Source: Cellulomonas_A sp047229345
GTDB lineage: Bacteria; Actinomycetota; Actinomycetes; Actinomycetales; Cellulomonadaceae
Assembly: GCF_047229345.1 (NCBI RefSeq)
Contig: NZ_JBFTER010000009.1
Coordinates: 1 to 64,000, forward strand
DNA: 64,000 nucleotides
Reading direction: 5' to 3'
Each line of letters opens with the position of its first letter. Within the stretch, counting starts at the first letter, position 1. Below, in pieces: positions 22,970 through 31,939 of this stretch. The position numbers and the translations under genes were made by a program. Under the pieces are notes generated by a model. That model made no database searches and was not told where the DNA came from. It worked only from the letters and a program-made list of their open reading frames with translations.

Positions 22970-24562
22970 TCAGCTCCCGGCCCGGCGCCGGAGCAGCAGG
23001 ACCGCCGCGCCCACGGCGGTCGTACCGAGCGCGAGCGCCAGCAACGAGCCCGTCGGGCCTCCCGTCGCGGGGAGCGCCGCGAGCTGGGAGCTGTCGTCCG
23101 GGGTGCCGGGCGCGCCGGGACCGACGGGCCCGGGCGCCGAGGGGGACGGGGACGGGACCGGCGGGGTGGGTGACGGGGTGGGTGTGGGCGTCGCGCCGCC
23201 GAGCCAGGTGTTGACCACGGTGCAGACGATCACCTCGCCGGCCGCCACGGTGAGGGTGTCGTCCGAGAGGATCCCGCCGTCACAGGTCCACGCGCCGGGG
23301 GAGTACCCGTCGGGGCCCCCGGACTCGGACAACACGTAGTCGCCCGGGGCCACAGGGGCGGCGACGACGCCGGGGTCCCCGGTCGCCCCGGACACCGCCG
23401 TCGGGCCGTCCGCGGTGAGGGTCCAGTCCTCGGGAGCGGCCGGTCCGCCGCCCGCGGTCTGCTTGACGAGCGTCACCGTGCCCGTCGCGGACGGGCACGA
23501 CACGGTGGTGTCGAAGGCGAAGTCGTGCAGCTCACGCGGGGTGGTGCCCAACGCACCCGTGGCGTGCTCGAAGTTCCGGGCGACGACGTTGCCCTGGAGG
23601 TTGATCGTGGTGTCCCACGACAGGTCGGCGAACGGGGCGTACACGGTCCCCTCGACGGCTCCGGCGCCGGTGTACCGCGCGGACGTGGCCTCCGGGAGGT
23701 TCCACAGCATGTACGGAGCCTGCACACCGCCGACACCCGTGAGCTGAGGGGCACGTCCGTCGAGCCGCTCGCCCAGGACGTTCACCACGAGCGGGGTGCT
23801 CGCCGTCGGCACCGGCGAGAAGCCGAGCGTCGACAGGCTCCCGAGGTCGGGGCCGCTGATCGTCAGGACGTTCGTGACGCCCGGGGTCAGCTGGAGGACC
23901 GCGTTGGTGCCGGGCGGCGCGGGCAGGGTCACGGGGTTGCCGTTCGCGTCGAGCAGGCGCGTGTTGACCGGGCACGCGGCGAGCTCGGTGGACAGGGCCC
24001 GGTAGCGGGTGAACGCGGCGGTGAGGTCCAGGCCGGGCACGGGGTCGTCGACCGTGGCGGGGTCCTGCCCGATGCGGCCCTCGACCCGCGGCTCCGACTC
24101 GTAGGCCGCCCCCTCGGGGACGACGCGCCAGGGCAGGTCGGGGACGCCGTTCTGGTCGGTGTTCCGCAAGTCGAACGTGGCGGGGTCGCCGAAGACGCGG
24201 ATCTGGCCCTGCTCGACCCGGAGGATGTTCTGGGTGGCGGGCCACACGATCTCGCCCCCGACGAGCAGGCCGATGCCGCCCGTCCGGCCGATGTCGGTCT
24301 GGAACGCGACGTTGTACGTCGACGCGAACGTCAGGTCCCCGCCGGTCGCGATCGACCCCTCGGACTCGTCCGCCGCCAGCAGCGTGTCGCCCTCGACGAA
24401 CACCGAGAACCCGCCGTTGGCCGCGGGCACGGTTCCCAGCGTCACCGGGTTGACCGGCGGGACGTCCGCGCGTGCCGGCGGCGCGAGCACCGTGAGCGCG
24501 AGGAAGCACACCGCGAGCGTCCCCAGCCCTCGACCTCGGCGTCGCCGCATCCACCGATGCAA
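22970..24562 (-). CDS. Secreted choice-of-anchor A protein with LPATG sortase signal
   Basis: 530 residues. A very basic n-region and hydrophobic core (RRRRGRGLGTLAVCFLALTVL...PPARA) make a signal peptide of about 33 residues. A choice-of-anchor A beta domain follows (about 38-350, ending around VVARNFEHATGALG), then a SpaA/prealbumin-like domain (TVTLVKQTAGGGPAAPEDW...CTVVNTW), then a Pro/Ser/Thr-rich wall-spanning stretch. LPATG at 497-501, a hydrophobic helix and RRRAGS form a complete sortase signal. It should be covalently anchored to peptidoglycan. No sortase gene is in the window, so the enzyme must be encoded elsewhere. Confidence 0.9.
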   Translation of the reverse strand: MHRWMRRRRGRGLGTLAVCFLALTVLAPPARADVPPVNPVTLGTVPAANGGFSVFVEGDTLLAADESEGSIATGGDLTFASTYNVAFQTDIGRTGGIGLLVGGEIVWPATQNILRVEQGQIRVFGDPATFDLRNTDQNGVPDLPWRVVPEGAAYESEPRVEGRIGQDPATVDDPVPGLDLTAAFTRYRALSTELAACPVNTRLLDANGNPVTLPAPPGTNAVLQLTPGVTNVLTISGPDLGSLSTLGFSPVPTASTPLVVNVLGERLDGRAPQLTGVGGVQAPYMLWNLPEATSARYTGAGAVEGTVYAPFADLSWDTTINLQGNVVARNFEHATGALGTTPRELHDFAFDTTVSCPSATGTVTLVKQTAGGGPAAPEDWTLTADGPTAVSGATGDPGVVAAPVAPGDYVLSESGGPDGYSPGAWTCDGGILSDDTLTVAAGEVIVCTVVNTWLGGATPTPTPSPTPPVPSPSPSAPGPVGPGAPGTPDDSSQLAALPATGGPTGSLLALALGTTAVGAAVLLLRRRAGS

Positions 24563-24677
24563 TCAGCGGGTCGGCCGTGAGGCAACCCCGGCTGTGGGAC
24601 GGCCCTCAGCGTCGTGCCGCGGTCGTCGAGCAGCGCGCCGAGGTGGGACACGACGCGGTGGTCCGGCTCAGGCTCCG

Positions 24678-25334
24678 TCAGGCCAGTGCGTCGGTGTCGG
24701 CCACGACCTTCGTGCCGTGCCGCACCGCGAGCGCGAGGACCACGAGCGCGCCGGCGAAGGCGACGGGCCACCACTGGAGCTCGAGGCGCGGCTCGAACCA
24801 GGCGGCGGGGACGTTGCCGAGCTCACGCTCGACGGCCCGTCGCGCAGCCAGCACGGGGAGGGCCGTGGCCAGCGCCCAGCCGGCCGCGACCGTGAGGGCG
24901 GTGGCGGTCACGCGGCCGGCGTTGCCGGCGGCGAACGGTCGCCCGCTCGAGGTGGAGCGGACGACGGGGAGCAGGAGCAGGACGACGACGCCCGCGGTCA
25001 GCCACGCGATCCAGCCGGGCGCGGCGGCGAGACGCGCGGTGAGCGGGTCGGCGTGCTCGAGCCACATCATCAGGCCGCCGCCCGGGGCGGTCGGCATGCG
25101 CTCCATGGTCGCCGTCTCGTCGACGATCAGCCCCGTCTGGGGCATGTCGTCGGGCAGGGACGGCGTCACGCGTACGGGGACCGAGACGACCCACGTCGCG
25201 TCGGTGGCGGCCCGCGCCGCGATGCTCACGCCCTGAGCGATGCCCAGCAGGGCGAGGACCGTCACCGCGCCGACCACGATCGCTGACGTCATGCTGCCCT
25301 GCTCCCGAGCGGGGCTCTCGCTCGACGTGGCCAT
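24678..25334 (-). CDS. DUF2975-like membrane protein
   Basis: 218 residues from ATG 25334 (MATSSESP) with GGGAG before it. There is a helix at the N-terminus (SAIVVGAVTVLALLGIAQG), an extracytoplasmic loop, then three more helices. The motif SGRPFAAGNAGRVTATALTVAAGW is typical of DUF2975. The family often accompanies a small HTH protein; none is present here, but tandem operator-like repeats lie directly upstream. Function unknown. Confidence 0.7.
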   Translation of the reverse strand: MATSSESPAREQGSMTSAIVVGAVTVLALLGIAQGVSIAARAATDATWVVSVPVRVTPSLPDDMPQTGLIVDETATMERMPTAPGGGLMMWLEHADPLTARLAAAPGWIAWLTAGVVVLLLLPVVRSTSSGRPFAAGNAGRVTATALTVAAGWALATALPVLAARRAVERELGNVPAAWFEPRLELQWWPVAFAGALVVLALAVRHGTKVVADTDALA

Positions 25335-25347
25335 CACCGCTCCCTCT

Positions 25348-25394
25348 CGACAGTCGATACGCCGTCCCCGGGTAGATCGACAGTCGATGCGCCG
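25348..25394. promoter_or_regulatory. Tandem operator-like repeats upstream of the DUF2975 gene
   Basis: TCGACAGTCGATACGCC (25348-25364) and TCGACAGTCGATGCGCC (25378-25394) are direct repeats spaced 30 bp start to start. Each is centred on an inverted repeat TCGAC-A-GTCGA. The first is 13 bp before the start codon, so a bound protein would block transcription or translation initiation. Confidence 0.75.
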
Positions 25395-25450
25395 ACGTGA
25401 GGGCGGAAGCACCCGTCCGTGGTGGCCCTGGCGCGACACCACCACGGACC

Positions 25451-25483
25451 GGCGCCCGGCCCCGTGTGCGAGGACCGGGCGCC
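25451..25483. terminator. Hairpin after the YCII gene
   Basis: GGCGCCCGG and CCGGGCGCC form a 9-bp stem with a 15-base loop downstream of the YCII stop. A second inverted repeat (GTCCGTGGTG/CACCACGGAC, 25415-25449) lies next to it. Confidence 0.6.
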
Positions 25484-25492
25484 GTCCGTGCG

Positions 25493-25858
25493 TCAGCCCT
25501 GCAGTGCACGCACCTCGATGCGGGACTCGAGGACCTTCGAAGCGCGCTCCGCCCACTGCACCGCCGCCTCCTCGTCGGCGACGTCGATCACCCAGAAGCC
25601 ACCGACGTAGGCAGGGGCGTCCACGAAGGGGCCGGCAGTGCGAGCGGTCGTGCCGCCCGTCGCGTCGACGGTGACGGCGGTCGACGGCGGCATGAGCCCG
25701 CCGGCGACGACGAACGCGCCGGAGCTCGTCAGGTCCGCGTTGAAGGCATCCATCTCGGCGACCACGGCCGCGAGCGCGGCCGGGTCCATGTCCTGCATCG
25801 ACTGCATGGTCGGCTCCTCGGCGGAGTCGTGCGGCACGGTGAGGAAGTACTGCGGCAT
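25493..25858 (-). CDS. YCII-related domain protein
   Basis: 121 residues. MPQYFLTVPHDSAEE opens the first strand, and AGPFVDAPAYVGGFWVIDVADEEAAVQWAERAS matches the DGPF-type core with the D of DGPF changed to A (AGPF). It is a distant paralogue of the protein at 19689-20087 but has no sigma factor next to it. Function unknown. Confidence 0.88.
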   Translation of the reverse strand: MPQYFLTVPHDSAEEPTMQSMQDMDPAALAAVVAEMDAFNADLTSSGAFVVAGGLMPPSTAVTVDATGGTTARTAGPFVDAPAYVGGFWVIDVADEEAAVQWAERASKVLESRIEVRALQG

Positions 25859-25993
25859 GGGGTCCCTCCCAGGTGGTCCCGTCGGTGCTGTCGAAGGTTC
25901 CGACCCCGTGACCTGCCGAAACTCATCGCGGGCGCAACAGCCGGCGACGACCTGGTCGGGCGCGACTCGTGCTCCGCGGGTGTGCGAGGCGGG

Positions 25994-26734
25994 TCAGGGG
26001 CGGCGGCCTGCTCGGCGCGCGATGTCGGGCTCGGGGTCGTCGCGGAGGGCGGCGGAGACCTCCGGGTCGCCTGGACGCAGTGCGACGAGGGCCCGTCGCA
26101 CCGCCGTCGAGCGGTCCCGTGCCAGGTTCATGACGACGTCGCGCGGGGTACGGGGGTTTCCCGCGGCAGCCGCACGCACCGCTGCGGTCTTGTCGCTGGC
26201 GAGCTCGCGCAACGGGGTCCCGGTCACCCTGTCGGAACCGGCGACCTCGGCGCGGACTCGGGGAGAGGGATCCGCCGCGAGGTGGACCGGGATCTGCTGC
26301 CACGGAGAGCTCCACAGCAGCTGCAGGCGGACGTCGACGTGCGGGTCGCCGGCCAGGGCCGTGCTCATCTCCAGCGTGAGGTCCCGTCGTCGGGCAAGTG
26401 CCTCGCGTACGTCGGGGCGCGGGGACCGCAGCGCGGTCTCGCGCACGGCCGGGTCCGGGGACGTGTTCTGGGCGGCGGTCCACCGCACGCGCCAAAGAGG
26501 GTCGTCCATCAAGTGCCCGAGGAGCCCGGCCGGGCATGCGGGGTTGTCCGCCAACCGCTCGCGAACCTCCCGGTCCCGGTCGCCGGCGAGCGCGCCGGCC
26601 GCAGAAGCGGTCAGGTCGTCGCGACCGGCCACGACCCGGCGGACCCGCGGGCTCGGGTCCGCGGCGAGGGCGCCCATCTCGTCGTCGGACAGCGAGGGTG
26701 CCGAGGCGCGGAGCTCGCGATCCGCGACCGTCAT
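25994..26734 (-). CDS. HEAT/LRV-like repeat protein
   Basis: 246 residues from ATG 26734. It consists of about nine repeats of ~24 residues with pattern LAxDPxxxVRxxVAxxxxLxxxxxxxLAxD (for example LAADPSPRVRRVVAGRDDL, LAGDPHVDVRLQLLWSSPW). This is the leucine-rich-variant / HEAT-like solenoid, a protein-interaction scaffold. No catalytic motif, signal peptide or membrane helix. Nothing adjacent indicates a partner. Confidence 0.85.
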   Translation of the reverse strand: MTVADRELRASAPSLSDDEMGALAADPSPRVRRVVAGRDDLTASAAGALAGDRDREVRERLADNPACPAGLLGHLMDDPLWRVRWTAAQNTSPDPAVRETALRSPRPDVREALARRRDLTLEMSTALAGDPHVDVRLQLLWSSPWQQIPVHLAADPSPRVRAEVAGSDRVTGTPLRELASDKTAAVRAAAAGNPRTPRDVVMNLARDRSTAVRRALVALRPGDPEVSAALRDDPEPDIARRAGRRP

Positions 26735-26918
26735 GGATCGAGCCTCCCAGAGCCGTGCTGCACCCACGCGCCCCGGCACGGGTGAGTTCGTCGGCCGCTC
26801 GGACCGCAGCGACGCCGGCGCCGATGGCGGTGCACCTCGACGAAGGCGAAGAACTCGTCGTGCCGAGGAGGCTCGCTTGCTCATGGTCAGCCGGACGCTG
26901 CCGACCGATCGCAGCCCT

Positions 26919-27620
26919 TCAGGTCATAACGCTGTGCAGCAGCACCTCTCCTGCAGCACCCAGCGGCAGGACCAGCAGCAGCCACGCCGCAGCGGCGCGA
27001 ACGCCTCGAGCACGTGGACCAGCCGCCCGCGCCGCTGACGCCGTAGCGCCGAGCCCCGCCACCAGGACGGCGCCGAGGACACAGAAGACGACGGCATCGC
27101 CCGGGTAGCGCAGGTAGACGCCGTATGTGACCACACCCTCGGCGAGGAAGACCCCACCCAGCAGCGCCGCCCCCAGCGTGGCTGTGCGCAGCGAACGGGC
27201 ACGCCGCCAGCACCACCCGGCCGCCCCCAGCACCGGCCCGCCGAGCACACCCGTGGCGGCCCACATCAGGACCATGGCCGGGTTGACGCCGAAGCCCCGC
27301 AGCGCGGACGTGACGTAGTAGCCGGCGACCTCTCCGAAGCACACCAGGACACCCGCCAGGACCGCGCTCCAGGGTCGCCTGCTCCACGCGCCGACCAGGA
27401 ATGCGGGAGCCACCCAGGGGCCCACCGCGTTGGCCAGTCCCGCGAACGGCCACGGCAGCACCGTCTGCAAGCCGGACGTCGCCGCCCCCCACGCCACACC
27501 GACCACGACCGCCGCGCCGAGCACCAGTGCTGCGCCCAACCCCTCGCCCTGGCCGAGGCGCCGCCCGACCCCGGCTGGTGCGGTGCGCGGGGCTATCGTC
27601 GTGACGGCAGTTTCGCTCAT
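26919..27620 (-). CDS. DUF6518-like multi-spanning membrane protein
   Basis: 233 residues from ATG 27620 (MSETAVTT). About six membrane helices follow a short cytosolic N-terminus. Conserved-looking blocks are LPWPFAGLANAVGPWVAPAFLVGAW, GFGVNPAMVLMWAATGVLGGPVLG and GVVTYGVYLRYPGDAVVFCVLGAVLV, consistent with DUF6518. Function unknown. The 190 bp after the LRV gene and the 190 bp upstream of this gene show no other coding signal. Confidence 0.65.
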   Translation of the reverse strand: MSETAVTTIAPRTAPAGVGRRLGQGEGLGAALVLGAAVVVGVAWGAATSGLQTVLPWPFAGLANAVGPWVAPAFLVGAWSRRPWSAVLAGVLVCFGEVAGYYVTSALRGFGVNPAMVLMWAATGVLGGPVLGAAGWCWRRARSLRTATLGAALLGGVFLAEGVVTYGVYLRYPGDAVVFCVLGAVLVAGLGATASAARAAGPRARGVRAAAAWLLLVLPLGAAGEVLLHSVMT

Positions 27621-27811
27621 GGTCGAACGCTGCAGCACAGCAGGTGGCTCTGACGTCGCCGCGTGGTCGGATCACCGACGCACGGTCCTCATCCCGCGGT
27701 CTGACAGACGGGCGTCAGCCATCGCTCACCCACGGCCGCGCGCTCGGCAGCGGGGGTGCCGGCGACGGCGCCGCACCGACCAGCGGCACACATGAGCCCG
27801 CCGCCAGGTGG

Positions 27812-27839
27812 GTGCACGGAGACGATCGTCTAGGTGCAC
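27812..27839. repeat. Dispersed palindrome, copy E1
   Basis: GTGCAC arms enclose AGACGATCGTCT in a near-perfect 28-bp palindrome. First of the family found at 27812, 27918 (degenerate), 28354, 30252, 33532 and 34202, all between genes. Confidence 0.75.
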
Positions 27840-27917
27840 GTTTCTCCGGGCGAGTGGCCGGTGCTGCGCGGTGATGAGGGGGAGCCCCAGCTTGCGAAGG
27901 CGTCGAGCTTCCTCAGC

Positions 27918-27946
27918 CATGCCGATGAAAGTTTGAGTACATGTAC
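27918..27946. repeat. Dispersed palindrome, degenerate copy E2
   Basis: The right half (GAAAGTTTGAGTACAT) matches the family; the left half is decayed. The ~75 bp between E1 and E2 hold no gene. Confidence 0.45.
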
Positions 27947-28133
27947 GCGTAGCGGGGTGCCAGGGTCCTGCGGAACAGCCGTACGCGTGGGAGCCTGCGC
28001 TGGGCCAACTCAGTGCGTCGAGAAGGTGCCGAGCTACGGTGCGCACCGAGCTCGGCTGCCCGGGCGGGTGGGCGCGGGCGGCGCTGTGTCCCGGCGGGCG
28101 AAGCGTGAAGAGAGCGACGAGCGCGAGGTGGCG

Positions 28134-28343
28134 ATGTCCAGGAGCCGACTGATCGATCAGTGGGAGAGCGACCTTCCCGGCCTGTCGAACGACGGCGTCC
28201 GGGACCGCGTGCGGGTGGCGCGGGAGAGCGCCGAGCAGTCGGTCGCTCGAGGTGCGGGTCGGAACCCGAAGGCGGCCCGGATGTGGCGGGCGAAGCTGCA
28301 GGCGGCCGAGGCTGAGCTGGAGCGTCGCGGGCTGCGCCCCTAG
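28134..28343 (+). CDS. Small hypothetical protein
   Basis: 69 residues from ATG 28134 preceded by GAGG. The sequence is soluble, charged and probably helical: RLIDQWESDLPGLSNDGVRDRVRVARESAEQ and MWRAKLQAAEAELERRG. It is the only plus-strand gene in this part and sits alone between palindromes E2 and E3. Not recognised. A longer in-frame reading back to 27834 would run through E2 and lacks a good start. Confidence 0.5.
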   Translation: MSRSRLIDQWESDLPGLSNDGVRDRVRVARESAEQSVARGAGRNPKAARMWRAKLQAAEAELERRGLRP

Positions 28344-28353
28344 GGGTTTCCGC

Positions 28354-28379
28354 TGTACCTGGACGATGGTTCGGGTGCA
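28354..28379. repeat. Dispersed palindrome, copy E3
   Basis: TGTACCTGGACGAT joined to GGTTCGGGTGCA; arms pair apart from a few mismatches. It lies 10 bp after the stop of the small gene at 28134-28343. Confidence 0.7.
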
Positions 28380-28419
28380 TGTCTCACGGCCCAGGGCCTT
28401 TCTCGGCGCCGGGAGAGGT

Positions 28420-29820
28420 TCAGGACGCGCTGGTGCTCTCATGACTAGCGGCGCCCGGCGCCTCTACTCCGGCGTCCCGGCGCAGGCTCGCGCGGGTGAT
28501 GTCGACAGCGCACTCCGTCGCGTCGTCGGCCTTCTCCGGACCGAGTCGGGTCCAGGCGACCGCGACGTGAGTCGCCGCGCTCTCGCCGGCGCGCAGCCCG
28601 GGCAACAGCCAGCCGAGGCCGCGGAGGTTCGCCTCCGCGCCGTAGGAGGGCGGCGTCTGCCCGCTGAACGACCCCCGCCACGACGGCGCCTGAAGCCCCG
28701 CAACCAGCTCGTCGTCGAAGGCGTCGTGCGCGGGCCCGCCGACGGCCAGCGCGTGGTCGGGGTCCGCGAACAGCGTCGCCGCGAGGTGCCAGCCGCCGCC
28801 GCGCACACCCTCCATGCCGTCCGACAGCTGCGCGTGGACACGGATCGTCCCGGTGTCGATCCGGGCGTGCAGGCGCCACTCGATGCCCCAGCACGTGCAC
28901 CGCGGGTGCTCGAGGAGCACGCTGTCGTAGGAGTAGGGCACGACGAGGACGTCGATGGTGAGGCCGCCGACGTCGTCCCACCGGGCCGTGCGCGCCCCGG
29001 ACGGCAGGACCGACGATGCGGACGGCACCCCGAGCGGGACCCCGCCGCAGGTCAGGCGGAGCGCGAGCGGGCCGAGCGGTGTGGCGATCCGCTCCGCGCT
29101 GTGGGCCCGAGCGAGATCGCGCACGACGCCGTCAGGGTCGTCGACGAGGTGTCGGGCGGCGCGCAGCGCGCGTGCCGGATCGACCCCGAAGCCGTCCTCC
29201 GCCACGAGGGCGTAGAGCGCGTAGAACCGGACGTCGGCGTCCGCGTCGTGGGTGAGGTGCTCGAGGGCGTCGAGCACCGCGGCGCTCGGACGGTCCGGGT
29301 CCGTCAGGCCCGGCAGCTGGAATGCCACGGTGACGCGGACTCCGTCGTCGGGGTGGTCGACGCGGCGCAGGAACTCCTCGAGCGACTCTCGCGCGCCGTT
29401 GAAGGCGAGCGCCTGCAGCAGGCTCCGCTCGGTCGCCGGGTCGCTCGTCGCGTGCAGCAGCGCGAGCAGGCGGGGGACAACCCGGTCGCTGAAGGGACGC
29501 CGGCGGGCCGCGTCGGCGGGGCCGAGCTCGCGCAGGATGCTGATGCCCAGGTCGCGCTCGTCCGGGTCGGTACTGGCCGTCGAGCGCAGCGCGAGGTCGA
29601 GCACGTCGTCGGTGGCGCGCCGGTGCAGCTCGAGCAGGTGGAGCGGCGGCGCGTCGCTGGTGCCGTGGCGTGCCTCCTCGAGCGCAGCCGCAACGAGAGT
29701 CGCGAGCGGCAGGTCGGAGAGCGAGTCCACGACGGCACCGTAGCCGCCGTGCTCCTCGGACCAGCGGCGCGCTCGCACCGACGGCGGAACGCGAAGTGCG
29801 CCAGTGGGTAGAGGTCTCAC
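28420..29820 (-). CDS. HEAT-repeat-containing hypothetical protein
   Basis: Up to 466 residues; the start is uncertain (GTG at 29820 without RBS, or GTG at 29730 giving VDSLSDLPLATL as N-terminus, 436 residues). The first ~250 residues are helical HEAT-like repeats (LRELGPADAARRRPFSD..., LLQALAFNGARESLEEFLRR, LEHLTHDADADVRFYALYAL). The C-terminal ~200 residues are a beta-rich domain with several Trp and a CTCWGIEW motif, not recognised. It is intracellular by absence of a signal. It lies between palindromes E3 and E4 with the gene at 29883-30206. Confidence 0.7.
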   Translation of the reverse strand: MRPLPTGALRVPPSVRARRWSEEHGGYGAVVDSLSDLPLATLVAAALEEARHGTSDAPPLHLLELHRRATDDVLDLALRSTASTDPDERDLGISILRELGPADAARRRPFSDRVVPRLLALLHATSDPATERSLLQALAFNGARESLEEFLRRVDHPDDGVRVTVAFQLPGLTDPDRPSAAVLDALEHLTHDADADVRFYALYALVAEDGFGVDPARALRAARHLVDDPDGVVRDLARAHSAERIATPLGPLALRLTCGGVPLGVPSASSVLPSGARTARWDDVGGLTIDVLVVPYSYDSVLLEHPRCTCWGIEWRLHARIDTGTIRVHAQLSDGMEGVRGGGWHLAATLFADPDHALAVGGPAHDAFDDELVAGLQAPSWRGSFSGQTPPSYGAEANLRGLGWLLPGLRAGESAATHVAVAWTRLGPEKADDATECAVDITRASLRRDAGVEAPGAASHESTSAS

Positions 29821-29882
29821 GGGGGGTGGGGGCGGAGGTGTCCGGCGACGCGCCGATCTCGACGGCAGTCACCGGACGGGGT

Positions 29883-30206
29883 TCACCGAGGGCGGTGCCG
29901 AACCGCCTTCGACGCTTCCTTCGCCGTGTGTCCGTGGCTGCGCAGGCAGATGTACTCCATCGCCTGTGCAACGGTGAGGTCGTCCGCGTTGGGATCGAGG
30001 ATCCGCACGCCGTCCACCCAGTCGACGACCCAGCACAGGACGCCCGGCTCCGGGGACCGGACCGTGACGCTGAACCCGCCCTCGAGCTCCGACCACGGCA
30101 TCACCTCGACCTCGCCAGCGAATCCTTCCCCGGCGAGTCGCTCCAGGATCATGTCTGCGAACAGCTCGCCCGATAGCCCACCCCAGGAGTTGCGGCTCTC
30201 AGACAC
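29883..30206 (-). CDS. Hypothetical protein
   Basis: 107 residues from GTG 30206 (VSESRNSWGGL); upstream codons would read through palindrome E4. The sequence is soluble alpha/beta with SWGGLSGELFADMILERLAG, EGGFSVTVRSPEPGVLCWVVDWVDG and LTVAQAMEYICLRSHGHTAKEASKAVR. No family recognised. It reads toward the HEAT-like gene on the same strand, 63 bp away. Confidence 0.6.
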   Translation of the reverse strand: MSESRNSWGGLSGELFADMILERLAGEGFAGEVEVMPWSELEGGFSVTVRSPEPGVLCWVVDWVDGVRILDPNADDLTVAQAMEYICLRSHGHTAKEASKAVRHRPR

Positions 30207-30251
30207 AGGGCGAGCATGCCGCACACCGCTGAGCAGGAGAACGCGCGCTAC

Positions 30252-30277
30252 GTGCACCGAAACGAAAGTTGAGGTGC
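30252..30277. repeat. Dispersed palindrome, copy E4
   Basis: GTGCACCGAAACG joined to AAAGTTGAGGTGC, an imperfect palindrome in the 80-bp gap between the gene starting at 30206 and the SUFU gene stop at 30287. Confidence 0.7.
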
Positions 30278-30286
30278 GTGTCACGC

Positions 30287-31408
30287 TCAGCCGATGGTGC
30301 GGAGGGGCGTGTCGTCGTGGTCGCGGACCGTGGTGGGTTCGACGAGGAAGTCGACGGTGGCCAGCTCGGCTGCGCGGTAGGTGCCGGCTCGGGGAAGCAG
30401 CTGCGCGGCCACGGCGTGGGCCTGGTGTGGGGTCAGGGCGATGACCCAGTGGCCCGGCTCGTGCTCGTGCGGGTCCACGTGCGCCTCGGGTGAGAACGTC
30501 ACGCAGGCGTGCTCGCTCTCGAGGGAGAAGTCGTCCCCGGCACCGATGCGCAGGGGGAGTGCGACGCGCAGGGTCTCCACCACGTCGGCGCCGAGAGTGA
30601 CGGTCAGGTGGGCTCGACGTCGGAACCGTGCGAGGCGGCTGGCCTGGGTGACGGTGAGCTGCTCGACGACCAGTCCCCCGAGGGAGGACCCGTCTGCGGC
30701 GCGGCCTGCCTCGACAGCGGCGAGCGCGCGCGGGACGGTGAGGATCGAGTCCCGGTCGAGCCGAGTCACCAGGAGCGGGTAGTACTGCTCGTACAGCGCA
30801 GCGAACCCTGTGTCGGTCCAGGTCTTCTTCGCGGCAGCCTCGTCGGCGGTCAGGCCGACCACCTGCAGGAAGTCGATCGCCTCGGCGCCGGCCTCTCGGG
30901 TGTCCCCGCGGGGGCCGCGTCCGAGCTCGGGGTCCTCCATGAACAGGACGTGCCCGACGGGTGTGGTCGAGTCTTGCTGGATCGGGCCGTACAGGTCCAT
31001 GGTGTGGCCGGGCCCGAACGGGGTGAACGTCTCCACGACGTAGCGCGTGAGGTTCTGCAGCAGGTTCGCCATGAACACCGGGGGGTGCTCGTGCTCGGGG
31101 CTGTCGGTGCGGGCCAGGCGGGCGGTGAGCTCGAAGGTCCAGCCGCGACCGTCCTCGGGATCGTCGAGGACGTGGCGGGTGTCCGGCGTGCCGACCGCGG
31201 TCGAGGTCAAGCCGACTGCGACGTAGTGCCAGTGCGGCACCGGGTCGGCCCGGGTGTAGACGCGGACCTCGTCCAGCGGATCGGGGCCCCCGTCCTGCCA
31301 GCGGTGCTCGGTCACCCAGCGGAAGTCCGGCTCCGTCTGCCCGTACAACGCACGCAGCGCAGCGGCGATGCCCGGGGCGCCACCTTCAACAATCACGTGT
31401 CCCAGCAT
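30287..31408 (-). CDS. Suppressor-of-fused (SUFU) domain protein with C-terminal extension
   Basis: 373 residues from ATG 31408. The N-terminal ~200 residues carry the SUFU pattern: HVIVEGGAPGIAAALRALYG, VRVYTRADPVPHWHYVAVGLT, GWTFELTARLAR, MANLLQNLTRYVVETFTPFGPGH and a later VVGLTADEAAA. Bacterial SUFU proteins are thought to be immunity or binding proteins, mostly uncharacterised. The C-terminal ~130 residues (SRLARFRRRAHLTVTLGADVVETLRVALPLRI...) are beta-rich and unassigned. Sits between E4 and E5. Confidence 0.8.
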   Translation of the reverse strand: MLGHVIVEGGAPGIAAALRALYGQTEPDFRWVTEHRWQDGGPDPLDEVRVYTRADPVPHWHYVAVGLTSTAVGTPDTRHVLDDPEDGRGWTFELTARLARTDSPEHEHPPVFMANLLQNLTRYVVETFTPFGPGHTMDLYGPIQQDSTTPVGHVLFMEDPELGRGPRGDTREAGAEAIDFLQVVGLTADEAAAKKTWTDTGFAALYEQYYPLLVTRLDRDSILTVPRALAAVEAGRAADGSSLGGLVVEQLTVTQASRLARFRRRAHLTVTLGADVVETLRVALPLRIGAGDDFSLESEHACVTFSPEAHVDPHEHEPGHWVIALTPHQAHAVAAQLLPRAGTYRAAELATVDFLVEPTTVRDHDDTPLRTIG

Positions 31409-31702
31409 CCCCTGAGCCCGAGGCGCGCGGAGCGCCGCCACGAGGTGAAGCAGTCCCCTGCCACGAGCGAGGGTGCTGTCGAACGATCACGGCGGATGGC
31501 GGTGCTCAGCTGCCAGCATCGGGGACGTCCCGCTCCTCGGGCGCCGCGGACTGGGCAAGATGCTCACGCGTGACGGCGACCTCACCGCCGAGGAGCGGAC
31601 CGTAGTTGCGGCGCATCTTGCCGACCGGTTCCCCGCCGCGCCCTGACGCCGACGCTAGCCCCTGCCGGTCAGGACCTGGGCCCCGTTGCGACGGTGTGCG
31701 GG

Positions 31703-31939
31703 TCAGCGCAGGCCAGAGGCCCGGACCCAGGCGACCGCTTCGGCGCGGGTGGATGCCCCGATCTTGCGGTAGGCGGTCCGGACCTGGGTCTTGACGGTGT
31801 TGCGGGTGACCCACAGCCGGGCGGCGATCTCCTCGAGAGTGACGTTCTCGGCCAGCTCGAGCAGCACCACCCGTTCGCGGCCGGTGAGGCGCACATCGGC
31901 CGCTGCGGTGGTGGGTCGGTCTGTGTCGAGCATCGTCAT
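31703..31939 (-). CDS. Stand-alone LuxR-type HTH protein
   Basis: 78 residues, essentially only the DNA-binding domain: LTGRERVVLLELAENVTLEEIAARLWVTRNTVKTQVRTAYRKIGASTRAEAVAWVRASGL. The acidic TGRE start, the NTVKTQV recognition helix and the KIGASTRAEAV end are textbook. No receiver or sensory domain. Either a genuine small regulator or the C-terminal remnant of a larger LuxR protein; the neat N-terminus favours the first. Flanking gaps (31409-31702 and 31940-32145) hold no clear gene. Confidence 0.85.
   Translation of the reverse strand: MTMLDTDRPTTAAADVRLTGRERVVLLELAENVTLEEIAARLWVTRNTVKTQVRTAYRKIGASTRAEAVAWVRASGLR

Noticed and set aside
25880..25910. Another copy of the palindrome family (GTGCTGTCGAAGGTTCC)
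   Set aside because: Only the centre matches; the arms do not pair.
31540..31650. Short plus-strand frame reading MLTRDGDLTAEERTVVAAHLAD
   Set aside because: It looks protein-like but has no start context or recognisable family; could be a gene remnant, too weak to annotate.
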